A DNA stretch of 64,000 bases from positions 1 through 64,000 of the forward strand of contig NZ_BGOW01000027.1 of NCBI RefSeq assembly GCF_003851125.1, in the 5' to 3' direction. Position numbers and translations under genes: made by a program. This document shows positions 7,629 to 17,344 of this stretch, one piece after another. The DNA is from Sulfuriferula multivorans. GTDB taxonomy: Bacteria; Pseudomonadota; Gammaproteobacteria; Burkholderiales; Sulfuriferulaceae. Position 1 is the stretch's first letter. The number at the start of each line of letters is the position of its first letter. Under the pieces are notes generated by a model, which saw only the letters and a list, made by a program, of their open reading frames with translations, had not been told where the DNA came from and made no database searches.

Positions 7629-9428
7629 TCAGGTCGCTGCAGCGCCCACCCAATCATGCAGCGTCCCAGTTCGGCCTTCCATAAAACGCTCATACCACAA
7701 CCCATACTGCAACAAGGCCCAGACAAAGGTGGTTTCATCCCCGCTGCGGGATTGTCGGTCAATCAGCCGCGTCAGCGACTCGGTGCGCATCGCCTGGAAC
7801 GCCGCATGGCCACGACAAGCCGCACCTAACTGCGCCATACGCTCGCCGCGCAGCCATTCTCTGACCGGTACGGTGAAACCTTTTTTCTTGCTCCACAGGT
7901 GATCTTTCGGCAAAAACTGCTCGGCCCAGCGGCGCAGGAATATTTTGCCGGTGCGGCCTTCCACCTTGAGCCGGTCCGGCAGCGCCAGGCCGAATTCCAC
8001 CACGCGATGGTCGAGGAACGGCACGCGCCCTTCCACGCCATGCGCCATCATCATGCGGTCGGCCTTCACCAACAGGTCGTCGGCAAGCCAAGTGGCAATG
8101 TCGGTATATTGCATGCGCGCCAGATTGCTCCAGCGCGGGTTGGCTGCGCGCCAGGCCTGTATGAAAGGAGCACGGGCAATGCTTTCCACGTCACTGCCAT
8201 TGAACAAATCCGCAACAGACACTGATTTTGCCAGCCCGCGGGTGCGGTAGCCGCCGCTGCCAGGGTGTTGCAGCGCCTGCCACAACCGTTTGATGCGGGG
8301 TGCGCGATAGCGTCCGTAACCCGCAAAGACTTCATCGCCGCCTTCGCCGGACAGCACCACTTTGACGTCCACGCTGGCGCGCCGGGCCAACAGCCAGGTG
8401 GGCAGGTTGGCGTAGTCGGCCATCAGCTCGCCGGAGACGGCGATGGTGTCGGGTAGCACCGCCAGCAGTTCGCGCTCGCTGAGAGCCAGCTCGGTATGCT
8501 GCGTGTGAAACTGTTCGGCGATGCGGCGCGCAGTGGCGAGTTCGTTATTCACCGCCGCGCCGGGAAATCCCACCGAATAGGTATGCAGCGGCTGGTCGCT
8601 GTAACGGCGGATCAGCGCCACCAGCGTGGAAGAATCCACACCGCCCGAGAGAAACACGCCGAACGGCACGTCGGCGCGCAGATGCTGCTGCACCACGGTC
8701 GCCATCAGATCGTCGAAGCGGCGTGCCGCCTCCGCATAAGAAATTTCCAGCGGCTCGACATCGCTTAATTGCCAGTAGCGTCTGCGCGCGGTAATGCGAC
8801 CGCCGCGCACTTCCACCAACTCGCCGGGCCATACTTTTTCGATGCCGGCGACGATGGTGCGCGCACCGCTGATGAAATTGCTCTGGAAATATTGCAGCAG
8901 CGCGTCGGGCTCGATGCGTGCAGGCTCGCCTGCCGGCAACAGCGCTTTGATTTCGGAAGCGAACACGACGCCCGCGCTATCCGCCTTGATGAACAGCGGC
9001 TTGATGCCGAGCCGGTCGCGCGCCAGCAGCAGGCGATCGCGGGCCACGTCGTACAGCGCAAAGGCAAACATGCCGAACAGATGCCGGACAAAATCATCGC
9101 CATATTCGCGGTAGGCATGGAGGATGGTTTCGCAGTCGGAATGCGTGCTGAACACATGGCCGCGCGCTTCCAGCGTGGCGCGCAACTCGATGTGGTTGTA
9201 GATTTCGCCGTTGGCCACCACACACAGCTGGCGATCCCGGGTATACAGCGGCTGGTTGCCTCCGGCCAGATCGATGATGGACAGCCGGGTGTGCACCAGG
9301 CCCAGCCTGGCGGTCTGGTAATAGCCAGTCGCATCCGGTCCGCGGTGGTGCAGCGCAGCCGCCAGTTGCGTAAGCGCTGCTTGCGGCACCGCTGCCGACA
9401 CCGAATAAATGCCCGCAATGCCGCACAT
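7629..9428 (-). CDS. asnB: asparagine synthetase-like glutamine amidotransferase
   Basis: A 599-residue AsnB-family enzyme. The N-terminal class II glutaminase domain starts MCGIAGIYS with catalytic Cys2 and carries RLSIIDLAGGNQP and GEIYNH. The C-terminal synthase domain carries the ATP PP-loop FLSGGVDSS near residue 260. Free-standing AsnB makes asparagine from aspartate, but copies inside polysaccharide clusters often amidate sugar carboxyl groups. It is the last gene of a minus-strand set with a GT4 and two GT9 genes, and its start overlaps the stop of the GT4 by one base. The context favours a role in surface glycan modification, but a true asparagine synthetase is possible. Confidence 0.87.
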   Translation of the reverse strand: MCGIAGIYSVSAAVPQAALTQLAAALHHRGPDATGYYQTARLGLVHTRLSIIDLAGGNQPLYTRDRQLCVVANGEIYNHIELRATLEARGHVFSTHSDCETILHAYREYGDDFVRHLFGMFAFALYDVARDRLLLARDRLGIKPLFIKADSAGVVFASEIKALLPAGEPARIEPDALLQYFQSNFISGARTIVAGIEKVWPGELVEVRGGRITARRRYWQLSDVEPLEISYAEAARRFDDLMATVVQQHLRADVPFGVFLSGGVDSSTLVALIRRYSDQPLHTYSVGFPGAAVNNELATARRIAEQFHTQHTELALSERELLAVLPDTIAVSGELMADYANLPTWLLARRASVDVKVVLSGEGGDEVFAGYGRYRAPRIKRLWQALQHPGSGGYRTRGLAKSVSVADLFNGSDVESIARAPFIQAWRAANPRWSNLARMQYTDIATWLADDLLVKADRMMMAHGVEGRVPFLDHRVVEFGLALPDRLKVEGRTGKIFLRRWAEQFLPKDHLWSKKKGFTVPVREWLRGERMAQLGAACRGHAAFQAMRTESLTRLIDRQSRSGDETTFVWALLQYGLWYERFMEGRTGTLHDWVGAAAT

Positions 9429-10504
9429 CAGCGCAGCGCCGCCAGCAGGTGTTGATGCAGTGCGGTGTATTCGCCCACGATTCCGGCTTCCGAAAACTGC
9501 TGCTCAAGCTTATGGCGCGCCTGCGCGGCAAGCTTGCTGCAAGCGCTTTCATCCCCGATCAGCGCGCGTATCGCGCCGGCCATGGCAGCGGCATCCTCCA
9601 GCGGGGTGAGCACACCGTCCACGCCTTCCTCGATCAACTCCTGCGCGCCCTGGCTGCGCGTGGACACCACCGCCACCCCCTGTGCCCAGGCTTCCAGGAT
9701 CACATTGCCCAGCGGCTCGTGCCGCGACGGGCAGACGAACACATCGGCGCTGCGATATACCGGCGCGGGGTCGGCCTGCCAGCCCAGCCAGTGTACTCGG
9801 TCACCGATGCCGAGCTGCGCCGCGTGCTGGTGCAGCGCAGCGCGCAACGGACCGTCGCCCGCAATCGCCAGATGCAAGGAGCGGCCTGCCAGCTGCGCGG
9901 GCAATAGATGAAAAGCGTCGAGCAAATCCGCCATGCCTTTGTTCGGGTGCAAACGGCCCACCGCCGACACGACCCAGGCATCGTGCGGCAAGCCCAGTGC
10001 ATGGCGGTGCATGGCTTGCTCCGTAACACCGAGCGGCGCGCCCGGCTCGACGAAATTGCCGATATGGAACACGCGCTGCGCAGGCAGTCCATGCTGGATG
10101 AGGTAATCGCAAATGCCGCGCGTATTGCCTACCCAGGCGTGGGCGTGGCGGTAACCCTTGAGGTCGTAATAGCCGCCCAGACGCGCCACATGCACCGGTT
10201 TTTTCCCGAGCTTGAAATGGGTGAGGCGCGTGGCACGCCCCATGTAGGTCTGCACGATGTCGGCACCCTCGGCGCGGGCGGTCATGCCGATTTTCCAGCG
10301 TGAAGGCAAGTCCCACACACTGCGCAACGGCAGATGGCGCTGCTGCACGTTGGCGCTCAGTTCGGCGTTGATCGCACTGCCCGGCGGCGTGATGCTGGTG
10401 ACACGCTCGCCGCGCTGCGCCAGCGCGTTCACCAGGCGCGCATAGAACCGTTCCGCGCCGCCGGATTGCTTGCTGCCGATAATGTGCAAGGAATGGATGT
10501 TCAT
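9428..10504 (-). CDS. GT4-family glycosyltransferase
   Basis: A 358-residue retaining glycosyltransferase with the two-domain GT-B layout. Near the N-terminus the motif SGGAERFYARL is typical of GT4 enzymes. In the C-terminal half, RLHPNKGMADLLDAF, GDGPLRAAL and the EX7E block (RHEPLGNVILEAWAQG) bind the nucleotide-sugar. It is probably a cytoplasmic enzyme adding a sugar to the LPS core or O-chain. It overlaps its neighbours by a few bases on both sides (a four-base overlap with the GT9 stop at 10501), so the genes are co-translated. Substrate unknown. Confidence 0.87.
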   Translation of the reverse strand: MNIHSLHIIGSKQSGGAERFYARLVNALAQRGERVTSITPPGSAINAELSANVQQRHLPLRSVWDLPSRWKIGMTARAEGADIVQTYMGRATRLTHFKLGKKPVHVARLGGYYDLKGYRHAHAWVGNTRGICDYLIQHGLPAQRVFHIGNFVEPGAPLGVTEQAMHRHALGLPHDAWVVSAVGRLHPNKGMADLLDAFHLLPAQLAGRSLHLAIAGDGPLRAALHQHAAQLGIGDRVHWLGWQADPAPVYRSADVFVCPSRHEPLGNVILEAWAQGVAVVSTRSQGAQELIEEGVDGVLTPLEDAAAMAGAIRALIGDESACSKLAAQARHKLEQQFSEAGIVGEYTALHQHLLAALR

Positions 10505-11412
10505 GGCGAGTTCAGCAGATCGTTCAATTGTTCGGCTACCCTTGCCACATCGAGCCGGGCAAGGTCGTTGCCCGGCGCAATCAGCCAGCGCGCACGGGCG
10601 CCCCAGGGATGATAACGCAGCGGCTCGCCCGGACCGAATACGGTAAGCGTAGGGGTGCCGACTGCGCTGGCGAGGTGGCCGAGGCCGGAGTCATTCCCCA
10701 CAAACACCGTTGCGCGTTGCAACACGGCAGCGGCCTCCAGCAGACCGCTTTTACCCGTCAGATCGAGGCAGGGCAAGGACAGCGTGCGGGCGATGTCCGC
10801 CACACGCGCACTGTCGGCAGCGCTCCCCAGAAAAATCACGGCGTCGAATTGTCCGCTGCAGTGCTGCGCCAGTTCAGCAAAGTGCGTGGCCGGCCAGATC
10901 TTGCCTTCCCAGTTGGCGCCCGGCCCCAATGCCAGCCAGCGTTTGCCGGGCAGCCCTTGCAGCCAGGCTGCCACACGCGCATGGATCGCCGGTGCTATCC
11001 ATAACTCAGCGGGCGGTGGCTGGCTGTGGCCCAGCAGCGGTTCAATTGCCATGAAATGCCGCACCACGCTATGGCGTTCAGGCGGGTGATGTTTGACTTT
11101 ATGCAAGCGCCGTCTGGCCCGCAGCAGCCAGCCTAGGCCATCGGTGCGCAGGTCCACGATGAGGTCGTAGCGCTTGCGCCGCAGTTGCCTCACAAAGGCC
11201 AGCTTGTCGCGCCAGCGCGCATTTTTGTGCTTGAGAATGATCTCGTCGAGTGCATCGAAGTGTTCGAACAAGGCGGCCGAACGCGCATCGGCGACGATGT
11301 CGAAGCGCGCCTGCGGATAGCGTGCGTGCAATGCGGCCAGCACCGGGGTGGTCATGACCGCGTCACCGATATTGCTCAGGGTGACGAACAGAATGTGGCG
11401 CGGGTCAGGCAT
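10501..11412 (-). CDS. GT9-family glycosyltransferase (heptosyltransferase-like)
   Basis: A 303-residue member of glycosyltransferase family 9, the ADP-heptose:LPS heptosyltransferase family. The N-terminal ILFVTLSNIGDAVMTTPVL is the signature opening (conserved Asp). In the C-terminal domain, ALGPGANWEGKIWP and FVGNDSGLGHLASAVGTPTL match the ADP-sugar-binding region. I chose the ATG at 11410-11412 because GAGG lies 9 bases upstream; a TTG five codons earlier is less likely. Its start overlaps the 3' end of the second GT9 gene. It builds the inner core of LPS or a similar glycan. Confidence 0.85.
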   Translation of the reverse strand: MPDPRHILFVTLSNIGDAVMTTPVLAALHARYPQARFDIVADARSAALFEHFDALDEIILKHKNARWRDKLAFVRQLRRKRYDLIVDLRTDGLGWLLRARRRLHKVKHHPPERHSVVRHFMAIEPLLGHSQPPPAELWIAPAIHARVAAWLQGLPGKRWLALGPGANWEGKIWPATHFAELAQHCSGQFDAVIFLGSAADSARVADIARTLSLPCLDLTGKSGLLEAAAVLQRATVFVGNDSGLGHLASAVGTPTLTVFGPGEPLRYHPWGARARWLIAPGNDLARLDVARVAEQLNDLLNSP

Positions 11413-12511
11413 CTGGAAGCGCCTCAAGGATTCTGGCCGGCACCCGGACGATGGCTTGCGCTGGCGGTGCAGTGAGCAATGCCAGAACCTGCGCCGGGTG
11501 CACCTCGCGCATGCACGAGTGATGCGCGCAATGCTTGCGATAGCAATTGCTGCACGGCAAGTCGGCCTGGATGGCGATAACCCGGTCGCCCAGCGGTTTG
11601 ACGCGGGTGGGGTCGGTAGGCCCGCAAATCACTACTTGCGGACGTTCGCTGCAGGCGGCCAGATGCGAGGTGCCGGTGTCGTTGCCGATGATGCAGCGGG
11701 CATGCCCGGCCAGCGGAATGATGTCCAGCATTTCGGTGGCGCCGCACAGATTCACTGCCGCTGCACCTATGCTGCCGGCGATGGTGTTGCCCAGTTCGGC
11801 CTCATCCGGGCCGCCTGCGATGACAATGTGCCTGACCAGCCCCTCTGCCAGCAGCAAGCGGCCCAATTCGGCGTAGTTTTGCTCTCCCCAGCGTTTGAGG
11901 TAACCGCGCGGATGGCAGCCGGGGAACAGCAGCGCATAGTTTCCATCCGCGATGCCATGTTGGGCCAGTAGATGTTGCACACGTTCACGGTTGTGCTCCG
12001 GCACCGCCAGCACCGGATGGCTGGTGGTTGTGGGAATACCTGCCAGCTTGAGCGCAGCGCGCATGCGCAGCACCGGGTTGATGTCCAGCGGCAGGTCGTC
12101 CGGACCGATGGTGTATGGCCAAAAACCATGATTGCCGACGCGATGGCGGATCCCCTTGCCGGTGAGTTGCAACGCGCCAAGCAACAAACGGCTGCGGTCA
12201 CTGGTCTGCAGATCTACGACCAGATCGTAGCGCCCTGCGCGTATGCTGCGCAGCCAGCGCAGCATGGCGCCGAACCTAGCTGATTTTGGACGCGTATCCA
12301 GCGCGATGATTCTCGCAAAGCGCGTATCGGCGGCAAACAGTGCCTGATTGGCGGGTTGGGTATTTAAATGGATTTCGGCACGCGGAAAAGCGCGGCGGAT
12401 ATCCTCGAACAATGCGCTGGCCATCACCAGATCGCCCAACGCACTCCATTTGATGATCAGGATGCGCTGGATGGATGAATCGGCGGGCAGGTCGACGGGC
12501 TTTGCCGACAA
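11405..12511 (-). CDS. GT9-family glycosyltransferase (heptosyltransferase-like)
   Basis: A second GT9 enzyme of about 368 residues. RILIIKWSALGDLVMASALF near the N-terminus and FPGCHPRGYLKRW plus IIGNDTGTSHLAACSERP in the C-terminal domain are the family signatures. A Cys cluster near the end (CSNCYRKHC..SCM) is typical of one GT9 branch. The start is uncertain: TTG at 12511 is the furthest possible codon, six bases after the hisG stop, and I see no strong ribosome site. It continues the minus-strand run from hisG into the LPS genes. Confidence 0.83.
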   Translation of the reverse strand: MSAKPVDLPADSSIQRILIIKWSALGDLVMASALFEDIRRAFPRAEIHLNTQPANQALFAADTRFARIIALDTRPKSARFGAMLRWLRSIRAGRYDLVVDLQTSDRSRLLLGALQLTGKGIRHRVGNHGFWPYTIGPDDLPLDINPVLRMRAALKLAGIPTTTSHPVLAVPEHNRERVQHLLAQHGIADGNYALLFPGCHPRGYLKRWGEQNYAELGRLLLAEGLVRHIVIAGGPDEAELGNTIAGSIGAAAVNLCGATEMLDIIPLAGHARCIIGNDTGTSHLAACSERPQVVICGPTDPTRVKPLGDRVIAIQADLPCSNCYRKHCAHHSCMREVHPAQVLALLTAPPAQAIVRVPARILEALPDA

Positions 12512-12517
12512 CGGGCG

Positions 12518-13159
12518 TCAATCCGTCTTGATGGCCGAAGCGATGCTGTCCAGTACCGGCTGGATTTCTGCGCGCTTCAATTTGAGCGAGGCCTGGTTGA
12601 CCACCAGGCGCGAACTGATGTCCATGATGTCTTCCACAGCCACCAAACCATTGGCCTTGAGCGTACTGCCGCTGCTCACCAGATCGACGATTACATCGGC
12701 GAGCTTGACCAATGGCGCCAGCTCCATCGAACCATACAGCTTGATGAGATCGACATGGACGCCCTTGGCGGCAAAGTATTCGCGTGCGGTTTTCAAGTAT
12801 TTGGTGGCCACGCGCAGGCGCGCGCCCTGATGCACGGCCTGTTCGTAGTCGAAAGCCGGGTGGGCTGCCACCATCATCTTGCAACGCGCGATGTTCAAAT
12901 CCAGCGGCTGGTACATACCCTCGCCGCCGTGCTCGATCAACACATCCTTACCCGCCACGCCGATATCCGCCGCGCCGTATTGCACATAGGTAGGCACGTC
13001 AGAGGCACGGATAATCACCAGGCGCACATCGGGCCGGTTGGTGGCGATAATCAGCTTGCGCGATTTTTCCGGATCCTCGCGTGGAGTGATCCCTGCAGCT
13101 TCGAGCAGCGGCAGGGTTTCCTGGAAAATGCGGCCTTTGGACAGTGCAATGGTAATCAT
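12518..13159 (-). CDS. hisG: ATP phosphoribosyltransferase catalytic subunit, short form
   Basis: First enzyme of histidine biosynthesis, condensing ATP with PRPP. At 213 residues it is the short HisG form that lacks the C-terminal allosteric domain and needs HisZ. Typical blocks: [40 protein letters not shown] and the PRPP loop [12 protein letters not shown]. It lies 12 bases after murA, as in many betaproteobacteria. In those genomes hisDCB usually follow; here heptosyltransferase-like genes follow instead. hisZ is not in this window. Confidence 0.95.
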   Translation of the reverse strand: MITIALSKGRIFQETLPLLEAAGITPREDPEKSRKLIIATNRPDVRLVIIRASDVPTYVQYGAADIGVAGKDVLIEHGGEGMYQPLDLNIARCKMMVAAHPAFDYEQAVHQGARLRVATKYLKTAREYFAAKGVHVDLIKLYGSMELAPLVKLADVIVDLVSSGSTLKANGLVAVEDIMDISSRLVVNQASLKLKRAEIQPVLDSIASAIKTD

Positions 13160-13171
13160 GGGTACCTCTGG

Positions 13172-14667
<1,496 letters not shown>

Positions 14668-14672
14668 GTCTA

Positions 14673-15428
14673 TTAATGCCGGAGTTTGTAGCCGCTTTTG
14701 AGCAGAATCAGGGTGAGTGCGGATAATGCCACAAAGCACACCCCTACGACCAGCAGGCTCAATTGCGGCGTTACGTCGGCAATGCCGAAAAAGCCGTAGC
14801 GGAACCCGTCTATCATGTAAAAAATCGGGTTAAAACGCGACACCTCCTGCCAGAATGCGGGCAATGAGTGGATCGAGTAGAACACTCCGGAGAGAAACGT
14901 CAGCGGCATGATGAGGAAATTCTGAAACGCAGCCAGCTGGTCGAATTTTTCCGCCCAGATACCGGCGATAATTCCCAGTGCGCCGAGGATACCCGTACCC
15001 AAAAACGCAAAAACAATCAGCCACAGCGGATGCAGAATGGTGAGCTGGGTAAACGCCAGCGTGACCACAAATACACCCAAACCAACCACAACGCCGCGTA
15101 CCACCGAGGCGAGCAGGTAAGCCGCAAAGAACTCCAGATAGGACAGCGGCGGAAGCAGCATGAATACAATATTGCCGGTGATCTTGGATTGAATCAGGCT
15201 GGACGAACTGTTGGCGAAGGCATTCTGCAGCATCGACATCATCACCAGTCCGGGTACCAGAAACGCAGTGTAGCGAACGCCCGGATAAACCTGCACATGC
15301 GCTTCCAGCACGTGTGAAAAAATCAGCAGGTAGAGCAGCGCGGTAATCACCGGCGCCAGCACCGTCTGGAACGACACTTTCCAGAAGCGCAACATCTCCT
15401 TGTACAGCAGAGTGTAGAAACCGACCAT
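14673..15428 (-). CDS. ABC-2 type exporter permease
   Basis: A 251-residue inner-membrane protein of the ABC-2 family with about six hydrophobic segments (VLAPVITALLYLLIF, FLVPGLVMMSML, GVVVGLGVFVVTLAF and others) and the family motif near MPLTFLSGVFYSIHSLP. The start ATG at 15426-15428 overlaps the stop of the ATPase gene (ATGA), so the pair is translationally coupled; the longer upstream frame is only the ATPase read out of frame. It resembles E. coli YadH. Substrate unknown. Confidence 0.9.
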   Translation of the reverse strand: MVGFYTLLYKEMLRFWKVSFQTVLAPVITALLYLLIFSHVLEAHVQVYPGVRYTAFLVPGLVMMSMLQNAFANSSSSLIQSKITGNIVFMLLPPLSYLEFFAAYLLASVVRGVVVGLGVFVVTLAFTQLTILHPLWLIVFAFLGTGILGALGIIAGIWAEKFDQLAAFQNFLIMPLTFLSGVFYSIHSLPAFWQEVSRFNPIFYMIDGFRYGFFGIADVTPQLSLLVVGVCFVALSALTLILLKSGYKLRH

Positions 15429-16333
15429 CACGACGCCCCCATTACCTGGACGAAAACATCTTCCAGATCCGGCTGGGTGAGCTCCATTTCCTGAATGCAA
15501 ATACCCGACTCGCGCAACTGCGCCAGCACCCCCTCCATATCCGCGTAGTGATCCAGTGCCAGTACATACAAACCTTCGGTGTAACTGACAACACGTGCGG
15601 CCAGTCCGGCAGGTAGTGCGTCGGGTGTAATCCTTAAGCACAGATGGCGCTCGGCGATACTCTTCAGGAGGTTGGCAGTGCTGTCCAATGCCACGATACG
15701 ACCCTGCTTGAGCATGGCGACCCGATTGCACAAGGCTTGCGCTTCTTCCAGATAATGGGTGGTGAGTACGATGGTGTGACCATCCTCATTGAGCTTGCGG
15801 ATGAAAGCCCACAGTGACTGACGCAGTTCCACGTCCACCCCGGCGGTCGGTTCATCCAGGATAATCACTGGCGGCTTGTGCACCAGTGCTTGCGCAACCA
15901 GCACGCGTCGTTTCATGCCACCGGATAATGTACGCATGTTGCGATCGGCCTTGTCGAGCAAATCGAGATGCGCCATGATCTCGTCGATCCAGTCGTCATT
16001 GTGGCGCAGGCCGAAATATCCGGATTGAATGCGCAGTCCCTCGCGCACGGTGAAAAAAGGGTCGTACACCAGTTCCTGCGGCACTACGCCGAGCGCCGTG
16101 CGCGTGGCGCGGTAATCTTTCACCACGTCGTGACCCATCACTGCGGCGCTGCCGCTGCTGGCCCGAGTGAGCCCGGCAAGGATGCTGATAAGCGTGGTTT
16201 TGCCCGCGCCATTAGGGCCCAGCAGGGCAAAAAATTCGCCTTGCTGCACTTCCAGGTCAATGCCCTGCAAAGCATGCAAACTGCCGAAATGCTTGTGTAA
16301 CTGGCGAACCAGAATGGCCGGTGTAGTGCCCAT
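15428..16333 (-). CDS. ABC transporter ATP-binding protein
   Basis: A 301-residue ATPase partner of the ABC-2 permease that follows. Walker A GPNGAGKTT, signature LSGGMKRRV and Walker B VIILDEPTAGVD are all present, with the His switch in VLTTHYLEEAQ. The C-terminal ~80 residues form the accessory domain of the YadG/CcmA-like family. The start is one base past the mlaB stop. It is inserted between the Mla genes and ibaG and may serve envelope biogenesis, but nothing in the sequence names the cargo. Confidence 0.9.
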   Translation of the reverse strand: MGTTPAILVRQLHKHFGSLHALQGIDLEVQQGEFFALLGPNGAGKTTLISILAGLTRASSGSAAVMGHDVVKDYRATRTALGVVPQELVYDPFFTVREGLRIQSGYFGLRHNDDWIDEIMAHLDLLDKADRNMRTLSGGMKRRVLVAQALVHKPPVIILDEPTAGVDVELRQSLWAFIRKLNEDGHTIVLTTHYLEEAQALCNRVAMLKQGRIVALDSTANLLKSIAERHLCLRITPDALPAGLAARVVSYTEGLYVLALDHYADMEGVLAQLRESGICIQEMELTQPDLEDVFVQVMGAS

Positions 16334-16612
16334 TTATTGCGGGATCAAATCCAATACGCCGTAAAGCGTGGCGAGCCCTCTCAGATTGGCAGGCAGATTG
16401 ATGCAGCGCAGTTCAACTCCAGCGTGCTCGGCCTCACGTCGACATTCAATAATCAGGGCGAGCGCTGCCGAATCGAGCTCGTTCACCTGGTGAAAATCGA
16501 TGATATTTGCGCCCTGCCTGATGGCATCGGTGCTGGACTTGAGCACCTGGGTAATGGTGGAAATAGTCACTTCCGCATCGAGAACGCAGATGGCGTTTTC
16601 GACTGCTGTCAT
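16334..16612 (-). CDS. mlaB: STAS-domain protein MlaB
   Basis: A 92-residue STAS-domain protein, the cytoplasmic regulatory subunit that binds the MlaF ATPase in the MlaFEDB phospholipid transporter. The conserved block NIIDFHQVNELDSAALALIIE carries the STAS loop with DSAAL. The start overlaps the mlaC stop by four bases. Sequence identity of STAS proteins is low, so the name rests partly on the operon. Confidence 0.82.
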   Translation of the reverse strand: MTAVENAICVLDAEVTISTITQVLKSSTDAIRQGANIIDFHQVNELDSAALALIIECRREAEHAGVELRCINLPANLRGLATLYGVLDLIPQ

Positions 16613-17343
16613 TTGTGCGTACTATGCGATTTTTTATCCATCCCGGCTCCCGGTTTTTCGGGCTGATGGCCAGTATTCTGCTGATTGCGGCTAGCGAGCG
16701 TGCGAATCAGCCCATCAATGCCAGACTGGCGAATTTCCGTACCAAACGAGCTACGATAGTTGGTCACCAGACTGACGCCGTCGATAACCACATCGTAGAC
16801 TTTCCAGCCGAAGGACGTTTTTTCCATACTGTAGTCAATCGGGATAGGCTGCGCGCCGGGCTGCTTGACCTGCGTCTGCACTGTCACGTCGGTCGCGCCG
16901 GGAGTCATGCTGAAAGGTTTGAATTCAATGGTCTGATTATTGAATTCGGTCAGCGAACTGGCATAGGTGCGCACCAGCAGGGTACGAAATTCCTGAATCA
17001 GCGACTGGCGCTGAGCCGGCGTGGCCCGCGGCCAATATTTTCCCACAGCAAGCATGGTCATATGGTTAAAGTCGAAATTGGGCAGGACCTTGGCGTCCAC
17101 CAACTCGTATACCTTGTGGGTGTCGCCAGCCTGAATGTCCTTGTCCTTTTTGAGAATGGCAACCACTTCCTGGGTGGTGGTCTTGACCAGCACATCGGGC
17201 GACACATCGGCGGCCGCAGCCGGTCCGTGGGCGGCAATCAAAAGGCTCAACGCTGCCAGACTCCCCAGCAGCCATTTCTCTACCTGCGTAAATGATTTCA
17301 CTATGGGTTCATCCTTCATGATTAAATTTGTACTCGGGTTCAT
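16609..17343 (-). CDS. mlaC: periplasmic phospholipid-binding protein MlaC
   Basis: A soluble periplasmic shuttle that carries phospholipids between the outer membrane and the MlaFEDB complex. It has a signal peptide (KWLLGSLAALSLLIAAHGPAAA) and the MlaC/Ttg2D body with NFDFNHMTMLAVGKYWPRAT, TLLVRTYASSL and VYDVVIDGVSLVTNYRSSF. I start it at the ATG at 17341-17343, two bases after the stop of the TolC-like gene; ATG 17319 is an equally possible start. The C-terminal tail (KPGAGMDKKSHSTHK) is basic and probably disordered. Confidence 0.9.
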   Translation of the reverse strand: MNPSTNLIMKDEPIVKSFTQVEKWLLGSLAALSLLIAAHGPAAAADVSPDVLVKTTTQEVVAILKKDKDIQAGDTHKVYELVDAKVLPNFDFNHMTMLAVGKYWPRATPAQRQSLIQEFRTLLVRTYASSLTEFNNQTIEFKPFSMTPGATDVTVQTQVKQPGAQPIPIDYSMEKTSFGWKVYDVVIDGVSLVTNYRSSFGTEIRQSGIDGLIRTLASRNQQNTGHQPEKPGAGMDKKSHSTHK

Positions 17344-17344
17344 T

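Noticed and set aside
14673-15731. A 352-residue version of the ABC-2 permease
   Set aside because: The first ~100 residues are the ATPase gene read out of frame; the ATG at 15426-15428 overlapping the ATPase stop starts the true protein.
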